From Parcubacteria group bacterium RIFCSPHIGHO2_01_FULL_47_10b (GTDB lineage: Bacteria; Patescibacteriota; Minisyncoccia; 2-01-FULL-47-10): a DNA stretch of 14,533 nt. The position numbers were made by a program, and so were the translations under genes. The notes below the pieces were generated by a model. The model saw only the letters and a program-made list of their open reading frames with translations. It was not told the DNA's origin and made no database searches. Location: contig MHXC01000066.1 of assembly GCA_001824325.1 (NCBI GenBank), positions 1-14,533 of the forward strand, given 5' to 3'. Every line of letters begins with the position of its first letter. Positions within the stretch are counted from its first letter, which is position 1. Positions 1-6,312 of the stretch are shown in pieces.

Positions 1-466
1 GCAAACCACCATTGATCACATTGGCGAACAGTAATGGCATTTGAACTCGCGGGGTCTCCGCCAGTTCGGCGATATACCGAAACTGTGGAATCCGCCGCTT
101 TGTTGCGGCCATCTTTACCGTGGCGATACTCACTGGCAAAATCGCATTTGCGCCGAGGTTACGCTTGTTCGGAGTGCCATCAAGGTGCACGAGAATTTCA
201 TCAATATGTGCCTGATCCTCAACACTTTCGCCTTGTAGTTTTGGGCCAATAATTTCATTGACATTCTGGACTGCCTTGAGCACTGACTGGCCGAAATAAT
301 GCGAGCCTTTGTCGCGCAGTTCGTGTGCTTCAAATTGTCCCGTGCTGGCGCCCGATGGAGTCATCGCACGAACCCAGTCGATGCCACAATACATATCCAC
401 CTCGACCGTGGGTTTCCCCCGAGAATCAAGAACCTGACGTGCCACAATCTTGTCTATTGTATTCAT
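1..466 (-). CDS. eno: enolase, N-terminal 155 codons (truncated by window edge)
   Basis: Enolase (phosphopyruvate hydratase) interconverts 2-phosphoglycerate and PEP in the cytoplasm. Only the first 155 residues are present; the gene runs off the left edge. The N-terminal domain is recognisable: LDSRGKPTVEV at 13-23, the mobile loop SGASTG at 38-43 followed by EAHELRD (46-52), LGANAIL at 104-110, and the start of the barrel at MPLLFANVINGG (143-154). The catalytic Glu, Lys and metal-ligand residues lie beyond the edge, so activity cannot be judged here. Compared with typical enolases, the residue after LGANAIL is Pro rather than Gly. The ATG at 466 is the only start compatible with the family N-terminus; no Shine-Dalgarno sequence precedes it. 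It begins 19 bases after the glycerate kinase stop on the same strand, so the two are probably co-transcribed. Confidence 0.95.
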   Translation of the reverse strand, partial: MNTIDKIVARQVLDSRGKPTVEVDMYCGIDWVRAMTPSGASTGQFEAHELRDKGSHYFGQSVLKAVQNVNEIIGPKLQGESVEDQAHIDEILVHLDGTPNKRNLGANAILPVSIATVKMAATKRRIPQFRYIAELAETPRVQMPLLFANVINGGL

Positions 467-485
467 ACGAATTCACACAAATAGA

Positions 486-1742
486 TTATTCTTCTACAAT
501 AAGTAATAAATCACTCACATTTGTACCGGTAGGACCCGTAAATATGAGGTCGCCGAGTTTCTCGAAAAACGTATACGCCGTATTAGTGCTAATCGCTTCC
601 TCGTGGTGCAGACCAAGCTCGCGCGCCTTCTGGACTGACATACTGTCTAAAATCACACCCGCAGCATCAGTGTTATCGATACCATCTGACGCCACAGCAG
701 CAAACGTCTGGCCATCCCGAATATGCGAAAAAGCGCCTAACCCGACGCTTTGACACCGTCCTCCCTTACCATCCGTTGTAACAATGACCGAAGGTTCACC
801 CCCCGCTAGTATAACATGCTTTGGCTTACTTAACTCTGTGAATAACTTGCCGGTTTTATATGCATCTGCCTGGATTTGCGTTGAATAAATAATAGGATAA
901 TAACCCAGTTGCTTGGCTTTTTTCGCCATAGCTTCGAGCGCGAACCTGTTGCACAACACGCCGATATTGGTAACACGCTGGAAGTATATATCTTCTTTTG
1001 GCGTCTCGCGAAAATCGAATTCTCCAATGTGAAGGTCTTGCGCGAGCCGACGCGCGTCCTCAACCGTACTCGTATCTTTATATGTCGGTCCCGAAGCAAC
1101 CAATTCCCAGTCATCGCCGGGAATATCAGAAAAAATGAGTCCAATCACTGTTGCCGGATGCAAAATGCGAGCAAGGTGTCCTCCCTTTACCTCTGAAATA
1201 TGCTTCCGAATCGTATTCATCTGCTCAATTGTCATGCCAATATGAACCGAAGCCTCATACAACTTTTGGCTCTGCGTACATTCAAAATCAAACGGGTAAC
1301 ATAAAAGCGCGGAACCGCCGCCGGAAATAATCGTCAATACTAAGTCCTTCTCGGTAGCGCCGGCAGCAAGATCCATAATTTGTTTCGCCGCATCAGTGTT
1401 TTCTTTTGTCGGCACAGGATGAGTACCAACGAGAGTTCGAATGCGCTTCAAATTGCCTGGTCGAATATCAAGTATAACGCCTGCTGTTATTTTCTCCCCA
1501 AGCATACTCTCAAGCACTTCAGCTGCTGCGAGCGCTGCCTTGCCGATGCCAATGACATATATATGTTCAAATTGGTTGAGACCGAATATGTGGTGCTGGA
1601 CAAATAGTCGGTCACCCTCAAGCCGGATTGTTTTCTGCAATACCTCACGAATGTCAATGGCCGCATACCCTGCCTGCAAAATAGAAAGCACTTTTCGACG
1701 CGCTTCTGACCGTGCGAGGGCTTCAAAATTTCGTATCTCCAT
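486..1742 (-). CDS. glycerate 2-kinase, class II (DUF4147/MOFRL family)
   Basis: Predicted to phosphorylate D-glycerate with ATP to 2-phosphoglycerate. Numbered from the ATG at 1742 (418 aa, the usual family length): YVIGIGKAA at 62-70, SGGGSALL at 140-147, GLIFSDIPGDD at 201-211, GGEPSV at 314-319, GKGGR at 325-329, SDGIDNTDAAG at 352-362 and the C-terminal TGPTGTNVSDL at 402-412. The middle block is the DUF4147 kinase fold and the last third is the MOFRL domain. An in-frame ATG at 1808 would add 22 residues, but that extension runs through the predicted promoter and does not look like the family, so I chose 1742. The gene lies directly upstream of enolase, which consumes its product. MOFRL kinases are normally 2-kinases, which fits this neighbour; the exact substrate remains an inference. 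Confidence 0.9.
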   Translation of the reverse strand: MEIRNFEALARSEARRKVLSILQAGYAAIDIREVLQKTIRLEGDRLFVQHHIFGLNQFEHIYVIGIGKAALAAAEVLESMLGEKITAGVILDIRPGNLKRIRTLVGTHPVPTKENTDAAKQIMDLAAGATEKDLVLTIISGGGSALLCYPFDFECTQSQKLYEASVHIGMTIEQMNTIRKHISEVKGGHLARILHPATVIGLIFSDIPGDDWELVASGPTYKDTSTVEDARRLAQDLHIGEFDFRETPKEDIYFQRVTNIGVLCNRFALEAMAKKAKQLGYYPIIYSTQIQADAYKTGKLFTELSKPKHVILAGGEPSVIVTTDGKGGRCQSVGLGAFSHIRDGQTFAAVASDGIDNTDAAGVILDSMSVQKARELGLHHEEAISTNTAYTFFEKLGDLIFTGPTGTNVSDLLLIVEE

Positions 1743-1748
1743 ACGACT

Positions 1749-1777
1749 AGTATACCGCACATAGTCAGTTCGCACAA
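1749..1777 (-). promoter_or_regulatory. predicted promoter of the glycerate kinase-enolase operon
   Basis: On the minus strand, TTGTGC (plus-strand 1772-1777) and TATACT (1749-1754) are separated by exactly 17 bases, a good sigma-70-type arrangement. Seven bases past the -10 falls on about 1742, the A of the kinase ATG, so the transcript would be leaderless or nearly so. This agrees with the absence of a Shine-Dalgarno sequence. The element interleaves with the oppositely directed promoter at 1762-1790. Confidence 0.5.
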
Positions 1778-1790
1778 AATATCGTATACT
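1762..1790 (+). promoter_or_regulatory. predicted promoter of the hydroxyacid dehydrogenase-slipin operon
   Basis: TATACT at 1785-1790 has a four-of-six -35 match, TAGTCA, at 1762-1767 with a 17-base spacer. Transcription would begin near 1797, giving a leader of about 30 bases that carries no obvious Shine-Dalgarno sequence. The -35 and spacer overlap the divergent promoter, and the two TATACT boxes lie as an inverted pair (AGTATAC at 1749-1755, GTATACT at 1784-1790). Confidence 0.45.
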
Positions 1791-1826
1791 GGTGACGTTG
1801 ATTGGCATCGTCGTTGATTAACATCT

Positions 1827-2837
1827 ATGAAAATTGCCTTTTTTAATACAACGGAGACGGATAAACAGTTTTTTTCGCCTGCGCTGAAAGGCCACGCCGT
1901 TGAGCTTATTCCTGAACCAATTAACGACGATTTTTTGCCGTTCACGCACGATCTCGAAGCAATTTCAGTGTTCGTCAATTCGCAGGTAACCCAGAAAGTA
2001 ATAGATCTATTGCCGAAACTACGTTTTATTGCAACTCGCTCCACGGGGTTTGACCATATTGATCTTGCCGCGTGCAAAAAGAGGGCAATCGCCGTAAGTA
2101 ATGTCCCCAGTTATGGCAGTAACACCGTGGCGGAATTTACCTTTGCTCTTATTTTAGAATTGAGCCGCAAAGTGAGTGGAAGCTATAACCAAATACGGCA
2201 GACCGGATCGTTTTCTGTAGCACAATGGCAAGGATTTGATCTTTCTGGAAAAACCGTTGGCGTTGTAGGCACGGGAAAAATTGGCGCGAATGTGGTTCAA
2301 ATTGCACACGGATTCGATATGCAGATTCATTGTTATGATCCATTTCCGAACGAGCAGTTAAAAACTCAGTATGACGCAACATATATGACGCTCGAACAAG
2401 TGCTCGAGACATCTGATATCGTCTCACTTCACGTTCCCTACATCCCGAATAAGACACATCATATCATGAATAAAAAGGCATTCGATCGAATGAAACCTGG
2501 GACATACTTTATAAACACCGCGCGCGGCGAACTTGTGGATACGGAAGCATTGGTAGAGGCATTACAGTCCGGACACTTGGCGGGTGCTGGCTTAGACGTA
2601 CTCGAGGAAGAGAGTTTCACCCAGCATTGCGAGGAGCGCCTCCTTGAAATCCATCCGAACGAGCAACAACTGAAAGAATACTTGTTTAACCACTATTTGA
2701 TCGACGCGGACAATGTTATTATTACTCCTCATAATGCATTTAATACCGTTGAAGCGATACAGCGCATTCGACAGACAACACTTGAGAATATTATTGCGTT
2801 TATATCGGGAAAGCCGCAGAATGTTGTTTCTTTATAA
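1827..2837 (+). CDS. D-2-hydroxyacid dehydrogenase, probably D-lactate dehydrogenase
   Basis: An NAD-dependent reductase of the D-isomer-specific 2-hydroxyacid dehydrogenase family; 336 aa is the usual D-lactate dehydrogenase size. The Rossmann motif GTGKIG is at 148-153, with an acidic residue (D171) at the end of the second strand favouring NAD over NADP. The family catalytic triad appears intact: Arg233 in NTARGELVD, a Glu in DVLEEE (E262 by alignment spacing from the Arg) and His302 in ITPHNAF. The insertion between Glu and His (about 263-297) and the overall length resemble D-lactate dehydrogenases more than short glyoxylate/hydroxypyruvate reductases. The divergent glycerate kinase nevertheless makes hydroxypyruvate reduction to D-glycerate a real alternative. 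No Shine-Dalgarno precedes the ATG. The slipin gene follows after 17 bases. Confidence 0.88.
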   Translation: MKIAFFNTTETDKQFFSPALKGHAVELIPEPINDDFLPFTHDLEAISVFVNSQVTQKVIDLLPKLRFIATRSTGFDHIDLAACKKRAIAVSNVPSYGSNTVAEFTFALILELSRKVSGSYNQIRQTGSFSVAQWQGFDLSGKTVGVVGTGKIGANVVQIAHGFDMQIHCYDPFPNEQLKTQYDATYMTLEQVLETSDIVSLHVPYIPNKTHHIMNKKAFDRMKPGTYFINTARGELVDTEALVEALQSGHLAGAGLDVLEEESFTQHCEERLLEIHPNEQQLKEYLFNHYLIDADNVIITPHNAFNTVEAIQRIRQTTLENIIAFISGKPQNVVSL

Positions 2838-2854
2838 CTAATAAATAGAAAGCC

Positions 2855-3604
2855 ATGGGATATCTAACGTGGATCATAGTGTTAGTCGTGCTCGTTATTT
2901 TAATTTCAATAAAGCAGGTGAACCAATATGAGCGGGGGGTCAAATTCACGCTCGGAAAATTTACCGGCATGATGCAGCCTGGGTGGCGTCTGGTGTTCCC
3001 GATTTTTCAAGGATGGGAACGTGTGGATATCCGTACAAAGGCAGTAGATGTTCCTGATCAAGAGGCAATCACGCGCGACAACGTTTCTGTTCGAGTGAAC
3101 GCCGTTATCTATTACCGCGTAGAGGCGGCAGAGCGCGTTATTTTGGCAGTAGAAAGTTTTCGCCTTGCGATGAGACAGTTGGCACAAACGACCATGCGCA
3201 ATGCAGTCGGCGAAGCTGATCTTGATGAACTACTCTCGCAACGTGAAAAAATTTCCGAAAAAATTCAAAAGCGAATCAGCGGGGCGTCAGTTCCGTGGGG
3301 CATTAAGGTTGAATCAGTCGAACTAAAAGACATTACGCTCCCCGAAGAAATGAAGCGTGTCATCGGCAAGCAAGCTGAAGCAGAACGCGAAAAGCGAGCA
3401 GTTATTATCAAGGCCGAAGGCGAGGTCTTGGCTTCAAAGAATATGGCGAAGGCAGCAGAAATTTTATCAGCCTCGGACGGAGCGCTTCACTTGCGCACAC
3501 TCCAATCGATCAACGATGTAAGTTCTGATCAAAGCAATACGATTATCTTTGCGATTCCGCTCGAAATACTGCGAGCGTTTGAGCGGATGACAAAAGGAAA
3601 ATAA
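2855..3604 (+). CDS. slipin (stomatin/prohibitin-like SPFH-domain membrane protein)
   Basis: A 249-aa SPFH/band-7 protein of the slipin type. One N-terminal membrane helix (about 4-20) is followed by the characteristic VNQYERGVKFTLGKF stretch (22-36), then the SPFH core with PGWRLVFPIF (42-51), the RTKAVDVPDQEAITRDNV region (60-77) and a Lys/Glu/Ala-rich helix (about 163-205, containing KQAEAEREKRA) that drives oligomerisation. Slipins form large membrane-associated rings or microdomains and commonly work with an NfeD-family partner. No NfeD gene is present in this window. The short gap after the dehydrogenase suggests co-transcription from the 1762-1790 promoter. The substrate and physiological role cannot be deduced here. 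Confidence 0.92.
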   Translation: MGYLTWIIVLVVLVILISIKQVNQYERGVKFTLGKFTGMMQPGWRLVFPIFQGWERVDIRTKAVDVPDQEAITRDNVSVRVNAVIYYRVEAAERVILAVESFRLAMRQLAQTTMRNAVGEADLDELLSQREKISEKIQKRISGASVPWGIKVESVELKDITLPEEMKRVIGKQAEAEREKRAVIIKAEGEVLASKNMAKAAEILSASDGALHLRTLQSINDVSSDQSNTIIFAIPLEILRAFERMTKGK

Positions 3605-3646
3605 TGCTAAGAGGACAGGCGTTTCAGTGGTTTTGCGCCGCGGCTA

Positions 3647-3674
3647 TTTGCTTTTTCTAATCCCATGGTATACT
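3647..3674 (+). promoter_or_regulatory. predicted extended -10 promoter for hpt
   Basis: An extended -10, TGGTATACT (3666-3674), lies in the 111-base gap after the slipin gene. A weak -35-like TTTGCT (3647-3652) is 16 bases upstream. A start near 3681 would leave a leader of about 35 bases that contains the purine-rich ribosome site of hpt. Confidence 0.5.
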
Positions 3675-3702
3675 TGCGTTCTTCAAAACTCTGAAAGGAA
3701 AA

Positions 3703-3712
3703 GGGGGCGAGG
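3703..3712 (+). promoter_or_regulatory. strong ribosome-binding site of hpt
   Basis: A purine run (3695-3712) with GGGGG at 3703-3707 and GAGG at 3709-3712 stands just before the ATG at 3716. It is one of the few clear Shine-Dalgarno-like sites in the window; most other genes here have none. Confidence 0.5.
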
Positions 3713-3715
3713 CCG

Positions 3716-4282
3716 ATGAAGATTTATGGTCAAGATGAGTTCACGGTTCTTTTTTCGAGGATGAAAATCTTGGAGCAGGTGGAGGCGATAGCCAAACGTA
3801 TCAAAACCAATTTTTCGAACCAGTCTGACGGACGACCAATACTGCTAATCTGTGTTTTGAACGGAGCTATGTATTTCTTTGTCGAGTTGACAAAAATGCT
3901 TAGTGACAAAGACATACTTATTGATACCATTGGTCTTTCAAGCTACCGAAACGGCGTTGATTCGGCCCAGATCATTACAATTGTAAAGAAGCTCGACATT
4001 GATCCCCGAGGATATCATGTTCTCGTCGTTGAGGACATAATAGACACCGGGCTCACAATTCAGTTTCTGCGAAATCTTCTAGTGGAAGCAGGAGCAGCAT
4101 CTGTCCAGTTTTGCTGTCTCCTCGACAAGCGTCCCCGGCGTATGGTGCAAGTCGACATCCAATACGTCGGTTTCGTTATGGAGAATGACGAATTTGTCGT
4201 CGGCTACGGCCTAGACTACAATGGCCGTTACCGCAACCTCCCCTATATCGCCGCCTTGCACCCGCGCATGTACAAAAAGTAA
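3716..4282 (+). CDS. hpt: hypoxanthine (guanine) phosphoribosyltransferase
   Basis: A purine-salvage enzyme that transfers the phosphoribosyl group of PRPP to hypoxanthine or guanine in the cytoplasm. At 188 aa it is of normal length. Family signatures are in order: LICVLNGAMYFF (44-55), the flexible-loop SSYRNG at 75-80, the PRPP-binding motif VLVVEDIIDTGLT at 102-114 with acidic pair E106-D107, LLDKRPRR at 135-142 with the purine-contacting Lys137, and FVVGYGLDYNGRYRNLPYI at 160-178. All residues expected for activity are present. The gene has its own predicted promoter and a strong ribosome site and is not tightly coupled to either neighbour, suggesting an independent transcription unit. 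Guanine versus hypoxanthine preference cannot be read from sequence. Confidence 0.94.
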   Translation: MKIYGQDEFTVLFSRMKILEQVEAIAKRIKTNFSNQSDGRPILLICVLNGAMYFFVELTKMLSDKDILIDTIGLSSYRNGVDSAQIITIVKKLDIDPRGYHVLVVEDIIDTGLTIQFLRNLLVEAGAASVQFCCLLDKRPRRMVQVDIQYVGFVMENDEFVVGYGLDYNGRYRNLPYIAALHPRMYKK

Positions 4283-4321
4283 GCGGACAGTAAAGCAATT
4301 CGGCGAGACAGGGGGGCAACC

Positions 4322-4339
4322 ATGGACAACAAAAACTGA
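4322..4339 (+). CDS. possible 5-codon leader ORF (MDNKN)
   Basis: ATG at 4322 opens five codons and a TGA at 4337-4339. AGGGGGG at 4310-4316 sits five bases upstream at good Shine-Dalgarno spacing, which is notable in a window where most real genes have no such site. The stop codon abuts the base of the hairpin at 4338-4382. It may be a translated leader element; it may also be chance. Confidence 0.2.
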   Translation: MDNKN

Positions 4340-4382
4340 AAGCGCAGATCGATGTGTATAAACCATCGCATTCTGCGCTTTC
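4338..4382. promoter_or_regulatory. 11-bp perfect hairpin between hpt and the nucleotidyltransferase gene
   Basis: GAAAGCGCAGA (4338-4348) pairs perfectly with TCTGCGCTTTC (4372-4382). Inside it CGATG (4350-4354) pairs with CATCG (4364-4368) around a 9-base loop. No T tract follows on the plus strand, so it is not a textbook terminator for hpt. Read on the minus strand, the stem is followed by AGTTTTTGTTG, so it looks more like an antisense-directed terminator. It could be an hpt 3'-end stabiliser, a bidirectional terminator or a leader element of the next gene. Confidence 0.5.
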
Positions 4383-4403
4383 TCATGTTAGAGTAAAAAC
4401 ACT

Positions 4404-4865
4404 ATGAAGCACACTAAAATACGCACACAGTCATCGTCAAAAAAAATTATCGTGATGGCCTTCGGTGTGTTCGACGGATTGCACACCGGCCATATTTCAT
4501 ATTTAAAGCAGGCAAAGAAGGCGGGGGATTATTTAATAGTTGTTGTTGCACGGGATAGCGTAGTCAAACGGTTTAAAACACGCCATCCCATAATCAAAGA
4601 AGTTGACCGACTGGAACTTATCGGGGCGCTCAATTTTGTCGACGAGGCAGTACTCGGGCTCGACATCCGATCAGAGCGAGAATATATCAATATTATTTCT
4701 GAATACCAGCCACAGATCATTATGTTAGGCTACGATCAGCTCGTGAATGAGACTTTACTCCAACAGGCTATTGAAAAAAGTGGATTTACCTGTACAATAC
4801 TACGTGCCGAGCCGTATCATTCTGAATCATATAAATCATCACGGCTTCGGTTTGAAGTAGCTTGA
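4404..4865 (+). CDS. cytidylyltransferase-family nucleotidyltransferase, archaeal FAD synthetase (RibL)-like
   Basis: A 153-aa single-domain nucleotidyltransferase of the HxGH superfamily. GVFDGLHTGH at 21-30 contains the HxGH site (H27, H30). VVVARDSVV (46-54), the following KTRHPI stretch, VDEAVLG (79-85) and IIMLGYDQ (105-112) resemble archaeal stand-alone FAD synthetases (RibL) and glycerol-3-phosphate cytidylyltransferases. The C-terminal SSRLR (145-149) occupies the place of the ISSTxIR-type phosphate-binding motif. Bacterial RibF is normally a bifunctional protein of about 300 aa with a flavokinase domain, which is absent here. FMN adenylylation is the preferred guess; transfer of CMP to a phosphorylated alcohol is the alternative. 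The first ATG gives a ten-residue polar tail before the first strand. The TGA stop supports a standard genetic code. Confidence 0.8.
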   Translation: MKHTKIRTQSSSKKIIVMAFGVFDGLHTGHISYLKQAKKAGDYLIVVVARDSVVKRFKTRHPIIKEVDRLELIGALNFVDEAVLGLDIRSEREYINIISEYQPQIIMLGYDQLVNETLLQQAIEKSGFTCTILRAEPYHSESYKSSRLRFEVA

Positions 4866-4890
4866 ACACCTTTATAACTAATATGCATGT

Positions 4891-6069
4891 ATGAAAAAAC
4901 CACTACTCACCGGTTTAATAATCGTAACGACGTTATGTTTCGCAGGATCAGTGGCTCTCGCAAATGCGACAAAAACGCCGAAGGCTATTGTTATTGAGAA
5001 AGATAAAGTTCTTGAGGGTCCTCAATTTCTCGCCGGTGATACGGTGACTATTCTCGGCACCATTAACGGCGACGCATATATTGCCGGTGGACTCGTTACT
5101 ATGGACGGTACGGTGAATGGCGATGTGCTGATCGCTGGAGGTCAAATCGCGATTAACGGAACAGTCAGTGAAAATGCCCGAATCGTTGGCGGCAATATCA
5201 GTCTTAATGGCGCAGTCGGCAAAAGCGCATCAATTGCTGGGGGAAATTTCCAGCTACACAGCGCATCAACAATAGGCAATAGCTTAGTTGTTGCTGGAGG
5301 CACAACCTCTGTCCTCGGCACTATTAAGGGTAAAACATATGTCGCAGCGGGAAATGTTGAGTGGTCCGGAACGGCGGATCGCGATGTACTCCTTAATGCA
5401 GGACAACTCGTGGTGAATAATGGTTCGCGCATCAATGGTAATTTGCAGTATCGAGTCCAATCACAGGAAAGCAGCGCGATTCGCGATGGCGCAGTTATTA
5501 CCGGCGCAATTACCGAGCTTGAGTGGTCAGTCATGCCGGGCGCACCACTACGACGAACGGGCGGCAACACACTGGTCATGACGTTAGTTTTGTTTATTGG
5601 GGCCCTCGTCGTCGGATCGCTTCTCATCCGTTTCGCGCCGGAGATGCTTGGCAAGACAAGCGCTCTACTCCAGGCAAAACCATGGCATGTGGGATTGACA
5701 GGCATTGTCGCGCTCGTAGTCACTCCGATTGTTACCGTGTTACTCGTGGCAACGCTGATTGGTCTACCACTTGGACTACTTACGCTTGCTGCATATATTG
5801 TAGCCCTCTATGGCGCTCAATTTGTGGTTGGGTATTGGCTCGGCACATTTACCACGAAAGCACTGATGAAAAAGGAGAGTAACCCGTATGCACACCTTAT
5901 TGTTGGACTTGCAATATTGGCAATTGCCTCAATCATCCCCGTTCTTAAGACCGTTGTACTGTTAATAACCTTCATCGTCGGAATTGGAGCTTTTGTGCTT
6001 CTGGTAAAGCCAGTGAGCTCAAAGCAAGGCGGGGCAACGACCACTGATGCGACTTCGCCATTGGTTTAA
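4891..6069 (+). CDS. secreted/membrane bactofilin-like (polymer-forming) protein with C-terminal membrane helices
   Basis: A 392-aa envelope protein of three parts. Residues 1-24 form a signal peptide (Lys-Lys, hydrophobic core, predicted cleavage after VALA). Residues about 45-190 are a right-handed beta-helix-like repeat of roughly 17-18 residues with recurring G-T-hydrophobic-x-G-(D/N) and AGG turns (GTINGDAYIAGG at 56-67, GTVNGDVLIAGG at 73-84, then IVGG, IAGG and VAGG), the pattern of bactofilin polymer-forming domains. Residues about 227-372 hold four or five hydrophobic helices, and the protein ends in a short polar Thr-rich tail. The repeat domain should lie outside the membrane. It is separated from the nucleotidyltransferase gene by 25 bases and from the ATP synthase cluster by 9. 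A function in cell shape or envelope scaffolding is plausible but not shown. Confidence 0.82.
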   Translation: MKKPLLTGLIIVTTLCFAGSVALANATKTPKAIVIEKDKVLEGPQFLAGDTVTILGTINGDAYIAGGLVTMDGTVNGDVLIAGGQIAINGTVSENARIVGGNISLNGAVGKSASIAGGNFQLHSASTIGNSLVVAGGTTSVLGTIKGKTYVAAGNVEWSGTADRDVLLNAGQLVVNNGSRINGNLQYRVQSQESSAIRDGAVITGAITELEWSVMPGAPLRRTGGNTLVMTLVLFIGALVVGSLLIRFAPEMLGKTSALLQAKPWHVGLTGIVALVVTPIVTVLLVATLIGLPLGLLTLAAYIVALYGAQFVVGYWLGTFTTKALMKKESNPYAHLIVGLAILAIASIIPVLKTVVLLITFIVGIGAFVLLVKPVSSKQGGATTTDATSPLV

Positions 6070-6078
6070 GGAAAGAAT

Positions 6079-6297
6079 ATGAGGAGGACAAATGGACAAC
6101 TTCTCTCATTCGCATGGGATCTGGGCTACATGATCGCAGTTCCGATTGTAGTCTTAGCAATTGGTGGCGCATGGCTCGATAAGCGCTTTGATTCATCGCC
6201 ATTCCTCTTGCTAAGTGGTATTTTTCTTGCGATACTGACGACATCGTTGTGGATACGCTCGAAATTAACTGATTTACTGAAAAAAGCATCGCAATAG
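6079..6297 (+). CDS. atpZ: AtpZ/AtpI-like small membrane protein, first gene of the ATP synthase cluster
   Basis: A 72-aa protein with two membrane helices (about 15-32 and 40-58) separated by GGAWLDKRFDSSPF (29-42), the usual signature of AtpZ/AtpI-type proteins encoded at the head of F-type ATPase operons. Family members have been linked to c-ring assembly and to magnesium or calcium handling; which applies here is unknown. A GGAAAG ribosome site (6070-6075) precedes the ATG. It follows the bactofilin-like gene by 9 bases and precedes atpB by 15. Its length fits AtpZ better than the longer AtpI, so the symbol is tentative. Confidence 0.75.
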   Translation: MRRTNGQLLSFAWDLGYMIAVPIVVLAIGGAWLDKRFDSSPFLLLSGIFLAILTTSLWIRSKLTDLLKKASQ

Positions 6298-6312
6298 AAA
6301 CTCGCACAATAT

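Noticed and set aside
1743-1808. In-frame ATG at 1808 extending the glycerate kinase by 22 residues
   Set aside because: The extension crosses the predicted promoter region and both -10 boxes and does not resemble the family N-terminus; the ATG at 1742 gives normal length and fits the predicted transcription start.
3637-3644. GCCGCGGC palindrome followed by TATTTGCTTTTT after the slipin gene, as a possible terminator
   Set aside because: The palindrome leaves no room for a loop and I find no other stable stem before the T-rich stretch.
2831-4883. Exact 13-base repeat TTTATAACTAATA before the slipin gene (2831-2843) and before the bactofilin-like gene (4871-4883)
   Set aside because: About one or two chance 13-mer matches are expected in a window of this size, more in A/T-rich gaps. 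One copy overlaps a stop codon and neither has a convincing -35 partner.
5142-5723. Long minus-strand open frame (193 codons) opposite the bactofilin-like gene
   Set aside because: It lies wholly antisense to a well-supported repeat protein and has no recognisable domain; open antisense frames are expected from its Gly/Ala/Thr codon bias.
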